Source: Citrobacter amalonaticus
GTDB lineage: Bacteria > Pseudomonadota > Gammaproteobacteria > Enterobacterales > Enterobacteriaceae
DNA: 64,000 nucleotides
NCBI GenBank assembly: GCA_028994555.1
Contig: JARDVN010000001.1
Location: 3,534,001 to 3,598,000 of the forward strand
Direction of reading: 5' to 3'
Shown one piece after another: positions 55,750 to 64,000 of the stretch. The notes under the pieces were generated by a model, which saw nothing but the letters and a program-made list of their open reading frames with translations, searched no databases and was not told the origin of the DNA. Each line of letters begins with the position of its first letter. Position 1 is the stretch's first letter. Both the position numbers and the translations under genes were made by a program.

Positions 55750-55946
55750 GGGCAGTTAATATCCTGATTTAGCGAAAAATTAAGCCGAATTAGGCTGCTA
55801 TTGTGTCATGTTTGATTAAACATGCCCAGATTAAGAATAGATGCTCTAGAATTATTCATTATAGGTATGTCTTTCAATAAAATTTTATATTTTGTAAAAT
55901 AATTTGAAATAATTAACTGTGACTCACCCTCACTGGAGAAAGTCTT

Positions 55947-56936
55947 ATGAAACTCGCCGTCTACAGCACCAAACAGTACGACAAGAAGTACCTGCAGCAG
56001 GTTAACGAGGCTTTTGGCTTTGAGCTTGAATTCTTTGACTTTCTGTTGACGGAGAAAACCGCAAAGACCGCACATGGCTGCGAGGCTGTGTGTATCTTCG
56101 TAAACGATGATGGCAGCCGCCCGGTTCTCGAAGAGCTGAAGAATCATGGCGTTAAATATATTGCTCTGCGCTGTGCGGGCTTCAATAACGTCGATCTGGA
56201 TGCGGCAAAAGAGCTGGGGCTGCAGGTCGTTCGCGTTCCGGCCTATTCTCCGGAAGCAGTCGCGGAACACGCCGTGGGCATGATGATGACGCTGAATAGA
56301 CGTATTCATCGTGCTTATCAACGCACCCGCGACGCCAATTTCTCGCTGGAAGGGCTAACGGGTTTTACGATGCACGGAAAAACCGCAGGCGTGATTGGCA
56401 CCGGGAAAATCGGCATCGCTGCCCTGCGTATTTTGAAAGGCTTTGGGATGCGCCTGCTGGCGTTTGATCCTTACCCCAGCGCGGCTGCGCTCGAACTCGG
56501 CGTAGAATATGTCGACCTGCAGACGCTGTTTGCCGAATCCGATGTGATTTCACTGCACTGCCCGTTAACACCAGAAAACTATCACCTGCTGAACCATGCA
56601 GCCTTTGATCAGATGAAGAACGGCGTCATGGTCATCAACACCAGTCGCGGCGCGCTGATCGATTCTCAGGCGGCGATTGAAGCGCTGAAAAATCAGAAAA
56701 TTGGTTCCCTGGGGATGGACGTTTACGAAAATGAGCGCGATCTGTTCTTTGAAGATAAGTCGAACGACGTTATCCAGGATGATGTTTTCCGTCGCCTGTC
56801 GGCCTGTCATAACGTCCTGTTCACCGGGCATCAGGCTTTCCTGACCGCTGAAGCGTTGACCAGTATTTCTGAGACCACGCTGCAGAATTTACAGCAGTTA
56901 GCGAACGGAGAAACCTGCCCTAACGCCCTGTTCTGA
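55947..56936 (+). CDS. ldhA: Fermentative D-lactate dehydrogenase LdhA
   Basis: A 329-aa NAD-dependent D-2-hydroxyacid dehydrogenase, intact and of E. coli length. The NAD motif is GVIGTGKIG near residue 150, the catalytic arginine lies in NTSRGALID, and the histidine in FTGHQAFLTAEAL near 296. It reduces pyruvate to D-lactate during fermentation. A terminator hairpin follows. Confidence 0.96.
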   Translation: MKLAVYSTKQYDKKYLQQVNEAFGFELEFFDFLLTEKTAKTAHGCEAVCIFVNDDGSRPVLEELKNHGVKYIALRCAGFNNVDLDAAKELGLQVVRVPAYSPEAVAEHAVGMMMTLNRRIHRAYQRTRDANFSLEGLTGFTMHGKTAGVIGTGKIGIAALRILKGFGMRLLAFDPYPSAAALELGVEYVDLQTLFAESDVISLHCPLTPENYHLLNHAAFDQMKNGVMVINTSRGALIDSQAAIEALKNQKIGSLGMDVYENERDLFFEDKSNDVIQDDVFRRLSACHNVLFTGHQAFLTAEALTSISETTLQNLQQLANGETCPNALF

Positions 56937-56943
56937 TCCGCCG

Positions 56944-56965
56944 GCCCTCCTGTTCTCAGGAGGGC
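56944..56965 (+). terminator. Terminator after ldhA
   Basis: GCCCTCCTG/CAGGAGGGC with a TTCT loop, 7 bp after the ldhA stop, followed by ATTTC. Confidence 0.8.
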
Positions 56966-57046
56966 ATTTCAGAATTTCCCCAAAGCCACGGGTGATAAGT
57001 TCGGTATGCTGTCAGTGGCGATTACGTTTAAATGCAGAGAGTTAAC

Positions 57047-57469
57047 ATGAAGAAGGTCATAGCGCTGGCTGCGCTGAGCCTGCTGGTAGCAGGATGTGTA
57101 AGCAATGGAAAAGTGTCCGTCAGTCGTGAGCAATTACAGCATCACCGCTTTGTTCTGGAGAGTGTAGACGGCAAACCCGTCAACACGGCAGGCCAGCCGC
57201 TTGAGCTGAGCTTTGGTGAAAAGATGATGATCTCGGGCAATATGTGCAATCACTTCAACGGTCAGGCTTCACTCTCAGAGGGTGCCTTGAAGGTAAAAGA
57301 GATGGCGATGACCCGGATGATGTGCGCCGATCCCACGCTCAACGAGCTGGATAATACCCTTAGCACCATGCTTAAACAGGGCGCACAGGTTGATCTGACC
57401 GCGAACCAGCTCACCCTGGCCACTGCGGAACATACGTTAAGCTATAAGCTTGCTGATTTAATGCAGTAA
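57047..57469 (+). CDS. hslJ: HslJ, heat-inducible META-domain lipoprotein
   Basis: A 140-aa protein with a lipoprotein signal (MKKVIALAALSLLVAGC) and a META domain (ISGNMCNHFNGQASL, ATAEHTLSYKL). ATG 57047 is chosen because it starts the signal peptide. HslJ is heat-induced and linked to novobiocin resistance in E. coli. Convergent with ydbJ, 7 bp apart. Confidence 0.93.
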   Translation: MKKVIALAALSLLVAGCVSNGKVSVSREQLQHHRFVLESVDGKPVNTAGQPLELSFGEKMMISGNMCNHFNGQASLSEGALKVKEMAMTRMMCADPTLNELDNTLSTMLKQGAQVDLTANQLTLATAEHTLSYKLADLMQ

Positions 57470-57476
57470 TGCGCGC

Positions 57477-57749
57477 TTAGTAGCTACCACAGCTTCCCGC
57501 GGCGAGGGATTGCTCGCTGCAACGTTTGCCGTTGGGAAGCGCGCACATGCCGATTGCCGATCCATCCAGTTGGCGAGCAACGGAAAGTGAACCGCCAATC
57601 ATGGCGCAATTGGCCTCACCAGAACTGGTCATCGCTGCTTTTAAACCTGGTGCGACATGTGCTGCCGTCGCCTGCTGAACAGGTTCATTGTCACTGCTGC
57701 AAGCCGACAACAATAACGCGGCACATCCTACCCAAAACGCTGCGCGCAT
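57477..57749 (-). CDS. ydbJ: YdbJ, DUF333 lipoprotein
   Basis: A 90-aa lipoprotein (lipobox LLLSAC) with the DUF333 pattern NCAMIGGSLSVARQLDGSAIGMCALPNG, a short cysteine-containing domain found in several envelope lipoproteins. ATG 57749 starts the signal peptide. It matches E. coli YdbJ, its usual neighbour to hslJ. Function unknown. Confidence 0.9.
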   Translation of the reverse strand: MRAAFWVGCAALLLSACSSDNEPVQQATAAHVAPGLKAAMTSSGEANCAMIGGSLSVARQLDGSAIGMCALPNGKRCSEQSLAAGSCGSY

Positions 57750-57906
57750 TTGACTCCCCTCATATTCTGTAAGCGTAAAACAAGCCGCACTAATAATAGG
57801 CATCCGAATTCGCCGCGTCGAGAGTCAAAACGCGCAATTATGCGACCCTGTCGCATTTTATTGCGTTTTTTCACTTCGTTTTTGATCCCGCGGACCTGTT
57901 CCGCCG

Positions 57907-58435
57907 TTAAGCGCTTACCCGACGCGCGGTCAGATAGTGAGCCTGCCAGTATCGATTCGATAGATGTGACATTGTCACGCCTTGTGAACTGGAGGCATGA
58001 ATAAAGGAATCATTGCCGATATAGACGCCGACATGATGCACGTTCGGCTCGGTCTTAAAGAACACCAGATCGCCGACCCTCAACTCACGCTGATTGACCC
58101 TCTGCCCCATATGACTTTGCTCCTGTGCGGTACGCGGCAGGCGCTGATGGATAACCGACGCGATGATTCGGCGAGTGAAGGCGGAGCAATCAATACCGTT
58201 GCGGCTGTCGCCCCCCCAGGCGGTAATCCGTTCCTCTCCACACCGCAAATTCACTCATAATGCGTTTCTTAAGTTGTGCTTTCTTATTCGGAACAAGCGC
58301 TTGCGAAAAGTGCCCTTCAGAATAAGAGAGTTGAGAAGAAGTATTAAATCCCCAGTCTTTAGCCTGCATTTTCACAAAAGCAAATGACGACGATGAGGCG
58401 GAAATAAGTAAAGTAAGCAGAAATATTCGAAGCAT
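57907..58435 (-). CDS. NlpC/P60-family peptidoglycan endopeptidase (one frame break)
   Basis: A secreted NlpC/P60 cysteine peptidase. The signal peptide is MLRIFLLTLLISASSSSFA; the catalytic Cys lies in NGIDCSAFTR and the His in NVHHVGVYIG. C7 at 58211-58217 should be C6 (YRLGGDSRNGIDCS), giving about 175 aa. It resembles MepS/YdhO-type enzymes that cut D-Glu-mDAP crosslinks in the periplasm. It lacks a lipobox and a LysM domain. E. coli K-12 has no counterpart here. Confidence 0.88.
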
Positions 58436-58441
58436 AATCTA

Positions 58442-59027
58442 TTAAAAACAATCATTAAAATGAAAAAAATCCAGACCTTTTGCGCACGAAAAAGATTTAT
58501 CTATAATGATAAATAAAAGAGATATTTTTGTTATAACGCGTCTTTTCGTTGACATTGTCATTCGAGAAAACGAAGATTTACAGACACTTCCGTTCTGAAT
58601 GATGCTCAGTATAGATGTGGATGCCCTGATACTGAACTTAAAAAATCTTATTAAGAAATTTACGGTGTAATGATTACGTTGAAGAGCGTAAATCCATTAA
58701 GTAAATTCTCAAAGAAAATATCCGTCCATTTTTGGATAATGTACTTTATATCGGTCATATTATTATCGGACTTTGTAAAGGCAATTCTTCCCATTCTCTG
58801 TAAGCCATAACTGACGCATAACAAAAAAGACACAATAAATATACAAACGGTAATTAGCGCTAAGTTATAAAATGGTTACTATTTTGGCGATCCTTGTGTC
58901 AATTTGTGCACTCGAAAGCGGCACAACTTCAAGGGAATAGAGGAAAGTCCTATACTGAAAGAATAACTATCAGGACGCTAAGTGGTTTCCCGCGTCCCTC
59001 TTTTTTTGCGCAATGTAAGGGTGTCAT
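58442..59027. other. AT-rich intergenic region upstream of nifJ
   Basis: A 586-bp AT-rich gap between the NlpC/P60 gene and nifJ. Apart from the possible small ORF at 58660-58794 it contains a plausible sigma-70 promoter for nifJ: TTCAAG (58928-58933), a 17-bp spacer and TATACT (58951-58956). In E. coli ydbK is SoxS-activated, but I could not place a convincing SoxS box. Confidence 0.5.
58660..58794 (-). CDS. Possible 44-residue small protein upstream of nifJ
   Basis: ATG 58794 opens 44 codons (MGRIAFTKSDNNMTDIKYII ...) to TAA 58660-58662. The same frame is open further upstream for about 30 codons that encode a hydrophobic stretch (LALITVCIFIVSFLLCVSYG) with only GTG/TTG-type starts, so it may be a single-span membrane protein or a truncated relic. 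Very AT-rich. I do not recognise it. No strong ribosome site is seen. Confidence 0.35.
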   Translation of the reverse strand: MGRIAFTKSDNNMTDIKYIIQKWTDIFFENLLNGFTLFNVIITP

Positions 59028-62000
59028 ATGATTACTATTGACGGTAATGGTGCAGTCGCCTCGGTGGCGTTTCGTACCAGTGAAGTTATCGCCATCTACC
59101 CCATTACGCCCAGTTCAACGATGGCCGAACAGGCGGATGCCTGGGCAGGCAACGGGCTAAAAAATGTCTGGGGAGATACGCCGCGCGTTGTTGAAATGCA
59201 GTCGGAAGGCGGCGCTATCGCTACCGTTCACGGGGCGCTGCAAACCGGCGCGCTTGCCACCTCCTTTACTTCTTCTCAGGGATTACTGCTGATGATCCCC
59301 ACGCTGTACAAACTGGCGGGACAATTGACCCCTTTTGTACTGCATGTCGCCGCCCGTACCGTGGCCACCCACGCGCTGTCCATTTTTGGTGACCATTCTG
59401 ACGTCATGGCGGTTCGCCAGACCGGCTGCGCCATGCTGTGCGCGGCGAGCGTACAGGAAGCGCAGGACTTTGCGCTGATCTCGCAAATTGCGACCCTGAA
59501 AAGCCGGGTTCCTTTTATTCATTTCTTTGATGGTTTCCGCACTTCCCATGAAATCAACAAAATCATCCCACTGGCCGATGACACTCTTCGCGGCCTGATG
59601 CCGCAGGCTGAAATTGATGCGCACCGCGCACGGGCGCTCAACCCGGAACACCCGGTGATCCGGGGAACATCAGCCAACCCGGATACGTACTTCCAGTCCC
59701 GCGAAGCCACTAACCCCTGGTACGACGCCGTATACGATCATGTCGAACAAGCGATGAATGATTTCGCTGCCGCAACCGGTCGTCAGTATCAGCCGTTCGA
59801 ATACTACGGTCATCCGCAGGCCGAACGGGTCATCATTCTGATGGGCTCTGCTATCGGCACCAGCGAAGAAGTGGTCGATGAACTGCTGACGCGCGGCGAG
59901 AAAGTCGGGGTGCTGAAAGTCCGTCTGTTCCGCCCTTTCTCAGCTAAACATTTGCTGCGGGCCTTGCCTGAATCCGTCCGCGCGGTTGCCGTACTCGATC
60001 GAACTAAAGAACCTGGCGCCCAGGCGGAACCGCTCTATCTCGACGTCATGACTGCGCTGGCGGAAGCCTTCAACTGTGGTGAACGCGAAGCATTGCCACG
60101 CGTGATTGGCGGTCGCTACGGCCTCTCATCAAAAGAGTTTGGCCCGGACTGTGTGCTGGCCGTGTTTAATGAACTCAGCCAGACGAAACCCAAACCCCGC
60201 TTTACCGTCGGTATCTACGATGATGTGACTAACCTGTCGCTGCCGTTGCCGGACAACACCTTACCCACGACCGCCAAACTGGAGGCGCTGTTTTACGGTC
60301 TGGGCAGCGACGGCAGCGTTTCAGCAACCAAAAACAACATCAAGATCATCGGTAATTCGACGCCCTGGTATGCCCAGGGTTACTTTGTGTATGACTCCAA
60401 AAAAGGCCGGTGGTCTGACGGTTTCTCACCTGCGCGTGAGTGAACAGCCGATCCGCTCTGCTTACCTGGTCTCACAGGCCGATTTCGTTGGCTGCCACCA
60501 GCTTCAGTTTATTGACAAGTACCTGATGGCCGAGCGTCTGAAGCCTGGTGGCATTTTCCTGCTGAATACGCCATATCCCGCCGAAGAGGTCTGGTCGCGG
60601 CTGCCGCAGGAAGTTCAGGCGGTACTGAACCAGAAGAAAGCGCGTTTTTACGTCATAAATGCAGCGAAAATCGCCCGTGAGTGTGGGCTGGCCGCACGTA
60701 TTAATACCGTCATGCAGATGGCGTTTTTTCATCTGACTCAAATTCTGCCGGGCGACAGCGCGCTGGCTGAGCTTCAGGGAGCGATCGCCAAAAGCTACAG
60801 CAGCAAAGGCCAGGATCTGGTGGAGCGTAACTGGCAGGCACTGGCGCTGGCGCGGGAATCCATCGCCGCAGTGCCGCTGCAGTCGGTCGATCCGCACAGC
60901 GCCAACCGTCCGCCGGTGGTGTCTGACGCCGCGCCTGATTTTGTGAAAACCGTCACCGCAGCCATGCTCGCGGGTCTTGGCGACGCCCTTCCCGTCTCCG
61001 CGCTGCCGCCGGACGGCACCTGGCCGATGGGCACCACGCGCTGGGAAAAACGCAACATCGCCGAGGCGATTCCCATCTGGAAAGAGGAGCTTTGCACCCA
61101 GTGTAACCACTGCGTTGCCGCCTGCCCACACTCGGCCATTCGTGCCAAAGTGGTTTCGCCGCACGCGATGGAAAGCGCCCCCCTCCAGCCTGCATTCACT
61201 GGATGTGAAATCGCGCGATATGCGCGGACAGAAATACGTTCTGCAGGTTGCACCGGAAGACTGCACCGGTTGTAATCTGTGCGTGGAAGTGTGCCCGGCG
61301 AAAGACCGACAAAATCCGGACATCAAGGCCATCAATATGATGTCCCGCCTTGAACATGTAGAAGAAGAGAAAGTGAATTATGACTTCTTCCTCAATCTGC
61401 CGGAAATTGACCGCAGCAAACTTGAGCGCATCGATATCCGTACGTCGCAGTTGATTACACCGCTGTTTGAGTATTCCGGTGCCTGTTCCGGCTGTGGTGA
61501 AACACCGTATATTAAGTTACTGACCCAGCTCTATGGCGACAGAATGCTGATCGCTAACGCTACCGGTTGTTCGTCTATTTACGGCGGTAACCTGCCTTCC
61601 ACGCCGTACACGACCGATGCCAATGGGCGCGGCCCCGCGTGGGCGAACTCCCTGTTTGAGGATAACGCAGAATTTGGTCTGGGCTTTCGCCTGACGGTCG
61701 ATCAACACCGGGCCCGCGTGCTGCGCCTGCTCGCACAGTTTGCCGACCGGATCCCGGCCGAGCTTAACGATGCGCTACATGCAGAAGCGACACCAGAAGT
61801 GCGTCGTGAACAGGTTGCCGCGCTGCGTCAGCATCTGAAGGATGTTGAGGGTGCGCGGGAACTACTCACCGATGCCGATGCGCTGGTTGAAAAATCCATC
61901 TGGCTGATTGGGGGTGACGGCTGGGCTTACGATATTGGCTTTGGCGGACTTGATCATGTGATGAGTCTGACGGAAAACGTCAATATTCTGGTGCTGGATA

Positions 62001-62554
62001 CGCAGTGCTATTCCAATACCGGCGGGCAGGCGTCAAAAGCCACGCCGCTCGGTGCGGTAACGAAATTCGGTGAGCACGGTAAGCGTAAAGCGCGCAAAGA
62101 ACTGGGCGTCAGCATGATGATGTACGGTCATGTCTATGTCGCACAGATTTCGCTCGGGGCACAACTCAACCAGACCGTGAAGGCGATTCAGGAAGCAGAA
62201 GCGTATCCTGGCCCGTCGCTGATCATCGCCTACAGCCCTTGCGAAGAGCACGGCTATGATCTCGCGCTGAGTCACGATCAGATGCGCCAGTTGACGGCGA
62301 CCGGCTTCTGGCCGCTTTACCGCTTTGATCCGCGCCGCGAAGCTGAAGGGAAATTACCGCTGGCGCTGGACTCTCGCCCGCCGTCAGATGCACTCGCTGA
62401 GACATTGCTCAATGAGCAGCGTTTCCGTCGCCTGAATGCACAACAACCAGAAGTGGCTGAGCAGTTATGGAAAGACGCCGCGGCGGATCTGCAAAAACGC
62501 TATGACTTCCTGGCGCAGCTGGCTGGTAAAGCAGAGAAGAGTAGTACCGACTAA
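59028..62554 (+). CDS. nifJ: Pyruvate:flavodoxin/ferredoxin oxidoreductase (two frame breaks)
   Basis: A single-chain PFOR (YdbK/NifJ) that converts pyruvate and CoA to acetyl-CoA and CO2 while reducing flavodoxin or ferredoxin. It shows the N-terminal YPITPSSTMAE segment, two 4Fe-4S motifs CTQCNHCVAACP and CTGCNLCVEVCP (about residues 690 and 745), a third cluster cysteine pair in GACSGCGETPY, and the TPP site GGDGWAYDIGFGGLDHV. A6 at 60399-60404 and C6 at 61178-61183 each have one extra base; corrected length is exactly 1174 aa as in E. coli. Confidence 0.95.
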
Positions 62555-62581
62555 GCTGGCTGTACGCCTTATCACTGCCTG

Positions 62582-62690
62582 AAAAAAAGCCCGAACATCT
62601 GTTCGGGCTTGTCATTATAAGTGTTGGCAAATCAGCACGTCGTACAGTAGACCAACAAAAAAGCAGTACGTGACAATAAAGGCATATAAC
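62582..62690 (-). ncRNA. micC: MicC small regulatory RNA
   Basis: The minus strand from 62690 begins GTTATATGCCTTTATTGTCA, identical to the conserved 5' seed of E. coli MicC, and ends in the terminator AAGCCCGAACAGATGTTCGG plus GC and T7. The length is exactly 109 nt, and the location between nifJ and ompN is the known one. MicC is an Hfq-dependent RNA that blocks translation of ompC (and ompD in Salmonella). The middle of the molecule has diverged. Confidence 0.92.
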
Positions 62691-62916
62691 CCGCGCAGAA
62701 TATCGCATCATTTTTATTTTGTATAATTTTTATTTTATATATTTTATGCAATTATATTCACCCAAATTATTGTCATTTCACCAGAATTATTTATTTAAGG
62801 TTTCACTTAAGACGTAACAATTGATACTTATCTCTTTACGGAACTTCTCCTTTAGCATGTTTTTACTCCCCAACAGAGGGAGTGAAAGCTAAATATAAAA
62901 CTAAAGGATTATTGCG

Positions 62917-64000
62917 ATGAAAAGAAAAGTACTGGCCCTTGTCATCCCTGCCCTGTTAGCAGCAGGCGCAGCTCATGCTGCTGAAGTTTATAATAAAGAC
63001 GGCAACAAATTAGATCTCTATGGCAAAGTTGATGGTCTGCATTATTTTTCTGATAATGCCAACAGTGATGGCGATCAAACTTATGTTCGTATGGGTTTTA
63101 AAGGTGAAACACAGATTAATGACCAACTGACCGGTTATGGCCAGTGGGAATATCAGGTTAACGCGAATACCACCGAAGGCGATCACGGCAACAGCTTTAC
63201 CCGTCTTGGTTTTGCTGGCCTGAAATTTGGTGAGTACGGTTCATTCGACTACGGTCGTAACTACGGCGTTATGTATGACGTGGAAGGCTGGACCGATATG
63301 CTGCCTGAATTCGGCGGTGACTCCTACACCTATTCCGATAACTTTATGGTAGGCCGCACCAACGGTGTTGCCACCTACCGTAACACAGACTTCTTCGGTC
63401 TGGTAAACGGTCTGAACTTCGCGCTGCAGTATCAGGGTGCCAACGAAGATCAAATCACCAATGAACAGGAAGGCACCGGCAACGGCGGCGATCGCACTGT
63501 CCAGAACTCCAACGGCGACGGTTTCGGTATCTCTTCAACCTATGACTTCGGGATGGGCTTTAGCTTCGGTGCAGCCTATACCACCTCCGACCGTACCAAC
63601 GAGCAAGTCAATGCTGGTGGTCGTGTCGCGGGCGGTGATAAGGCGGATGCATGGACGGCGGGTCTGAAATATGATGCCAACGACATTTATCTGGCTACCA
63701 TGTACTCAGAAACCCGTAACATGACCCCGTATGGTGATGACGGCGTTGCAAACAAAACCCAGAACTTTGAAGTCACTGCGCAATACCAGTTCGACTTCGG
63801 TCTGCGTCCGGCGGTGTCCTTCCTGATGTCAAAAGGTAAAGATCTGACCGGTCAGGGCAATGACGACAGCAAAGATCTGGTGAAATACGCGGATGTTGGC
63901 GCGACTTACTACTTCAACAAGAACATGTCCACCTACGTTGATTATAAAATCAACCTGCTGGATAACGACGACAACTTCTATTCTCGTAACAATATTAATA
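62917..64000 (+). CDS. ompN: Outer-membrane porin OmpN, 5' part
   Basis: A general trimeric porin of the OmpC/F family, cut by the window end after about 361 codons. Signal peptide [21 protein letters not shown], then mature [19 protein letters not shown]; the constriction-loop segment [16 protein letters not shown] is present. OmpN is the porin directly downstream of nifJ/micC. AAAGGA precedes the ATG; the roughly 226 bp between micC and ompN hold its promoter and leader. Confidence 0.93.
   Translation, partial: MKRKVLALVIPALLAAGAAHAAEVYNKDGNKLDLYGKVDGLHYFSDNANSDGDQTYVRMGFKGETQINDQLTGYGQWEYQVNANTTEGDHGNSFTRLGFAGLKFGEYGSFDYGRNYGVMYDVEGWTDMLPEFGGDSYTYSDNFMVGRTNGVATYRNTDFFGLVNGLNFALQYQGANEDQITNEQEGTGNGGDRTVQNSNGDGFGISSTYDFGMGFSFGAAYTTSDRTNEQVNAGGRVAGGDKADAWTAGLKYDANDIYLATMYSETRNMTPYGDDGVANKTQNFEVTAQYQFDFGLRPAVSFLMSKGKDLTGQGNDDSKDLVKYADVGATYYFNKNMSTYVDYKINLLDNDDNFYSRNNIN

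Noticed and set aside
58900..58950. SoxS box in the nifJ promoter
   Set aside because: GCAC-containing stretches around 58910-58930 match the SoxS consensus only partly on either strand.
60472..61335. 287-codon open frame on the minus strand
   Set aside because: Antisense to nifJ, whose cysteine motifs and full length are clear.

Overview
The window looks like an enterobacterial chromosome, most likely Citrobacter or a close relative. The gene order follows the E. coli/Salmonella segment srfC-ortT-patD-ydcVUTS-ydcR ... ydcI-trg-(frmA)-cybB-gapC-ydcF-hrpA-azoR-ydbC-ydbL-ynbE-ydbH-ldhA-hslJ-ydbJ-nifJ-micC-ompN, and protein lengths match those families to within a few residues. The genus is inferred from remembered gene order and protein similarity, not from a search.

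The sequence is riddled with apparent frameshifts. I count 39 homopolymer tracts (mostly C/G runs of 6-7, some A/T runs of 6-8) in 27 genes where the reading frame breaks. In 38 of them, deleting exactly one base restores the expected protein, often to the exact family length (rlhA 653 aa, hrpA 1300, ydbH 879, nifJ 1174, opgD 551, ydcS 381). This is best read as systematic over-calling of homopolymers, not gene decay, so broken genes are listed as whole CDSs with the tract named.

Layout. 1-8.1 kb: end of srfC, small membrane proteins ortT and yncL, then the putrescine/GABA-related ydcSTUV-patD operon and regulator ydcR. 8.2-11.3 kb: a hicB toxin-antitoxin remnant and a CioAB-type cytochrome bd oxidase with a CydX-like third gene. 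11.3-21.2 kb: rlhA, sutR/ydcO with a paired operator, an AraC/DMT-transporter pair, ydcL, tehAB, ydcK, rimL. 21.2-26.9 kb: a complete sgcXBCQAER PTS/sugar operon behind a class II CRP-type promoter, placed between rimL and ydcH. 26.9-35.8 kb: a cluster of RNA hairpins, ydcH, opgD, a carboxylesterase, ydcJ, a pcaHG protocatechuate dioxygenase pair, a family II pyrophosphatase and ydcI. 35.9-42.5 kb: trg, formaldehyde detoxification frmRA with its operator, an AT-rich AIDA/Ag43-like autotransporter island, cybB. 42.7-51.6 kb: gapC, ydcF, an MHS-family transporter, hrpA, azoR, a GFA-like gene. 51.6-64 kb: ydbC, the ydbL-ynbE-ydbH envelope lipid-transport operon, ldhA, hslJ, ydbJ, an NlpC/P60 peptidase, nifJ, the small RNA micC and the start of ompN.

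No tRNA, rRNA, CRISPR array, prophage or insertion sequence was recognised. The accessory pieces are the sgc operon, pcaHG with the pyrophosphatase, the autotransporter, the AraC/DMT pair and the MHS transporter.
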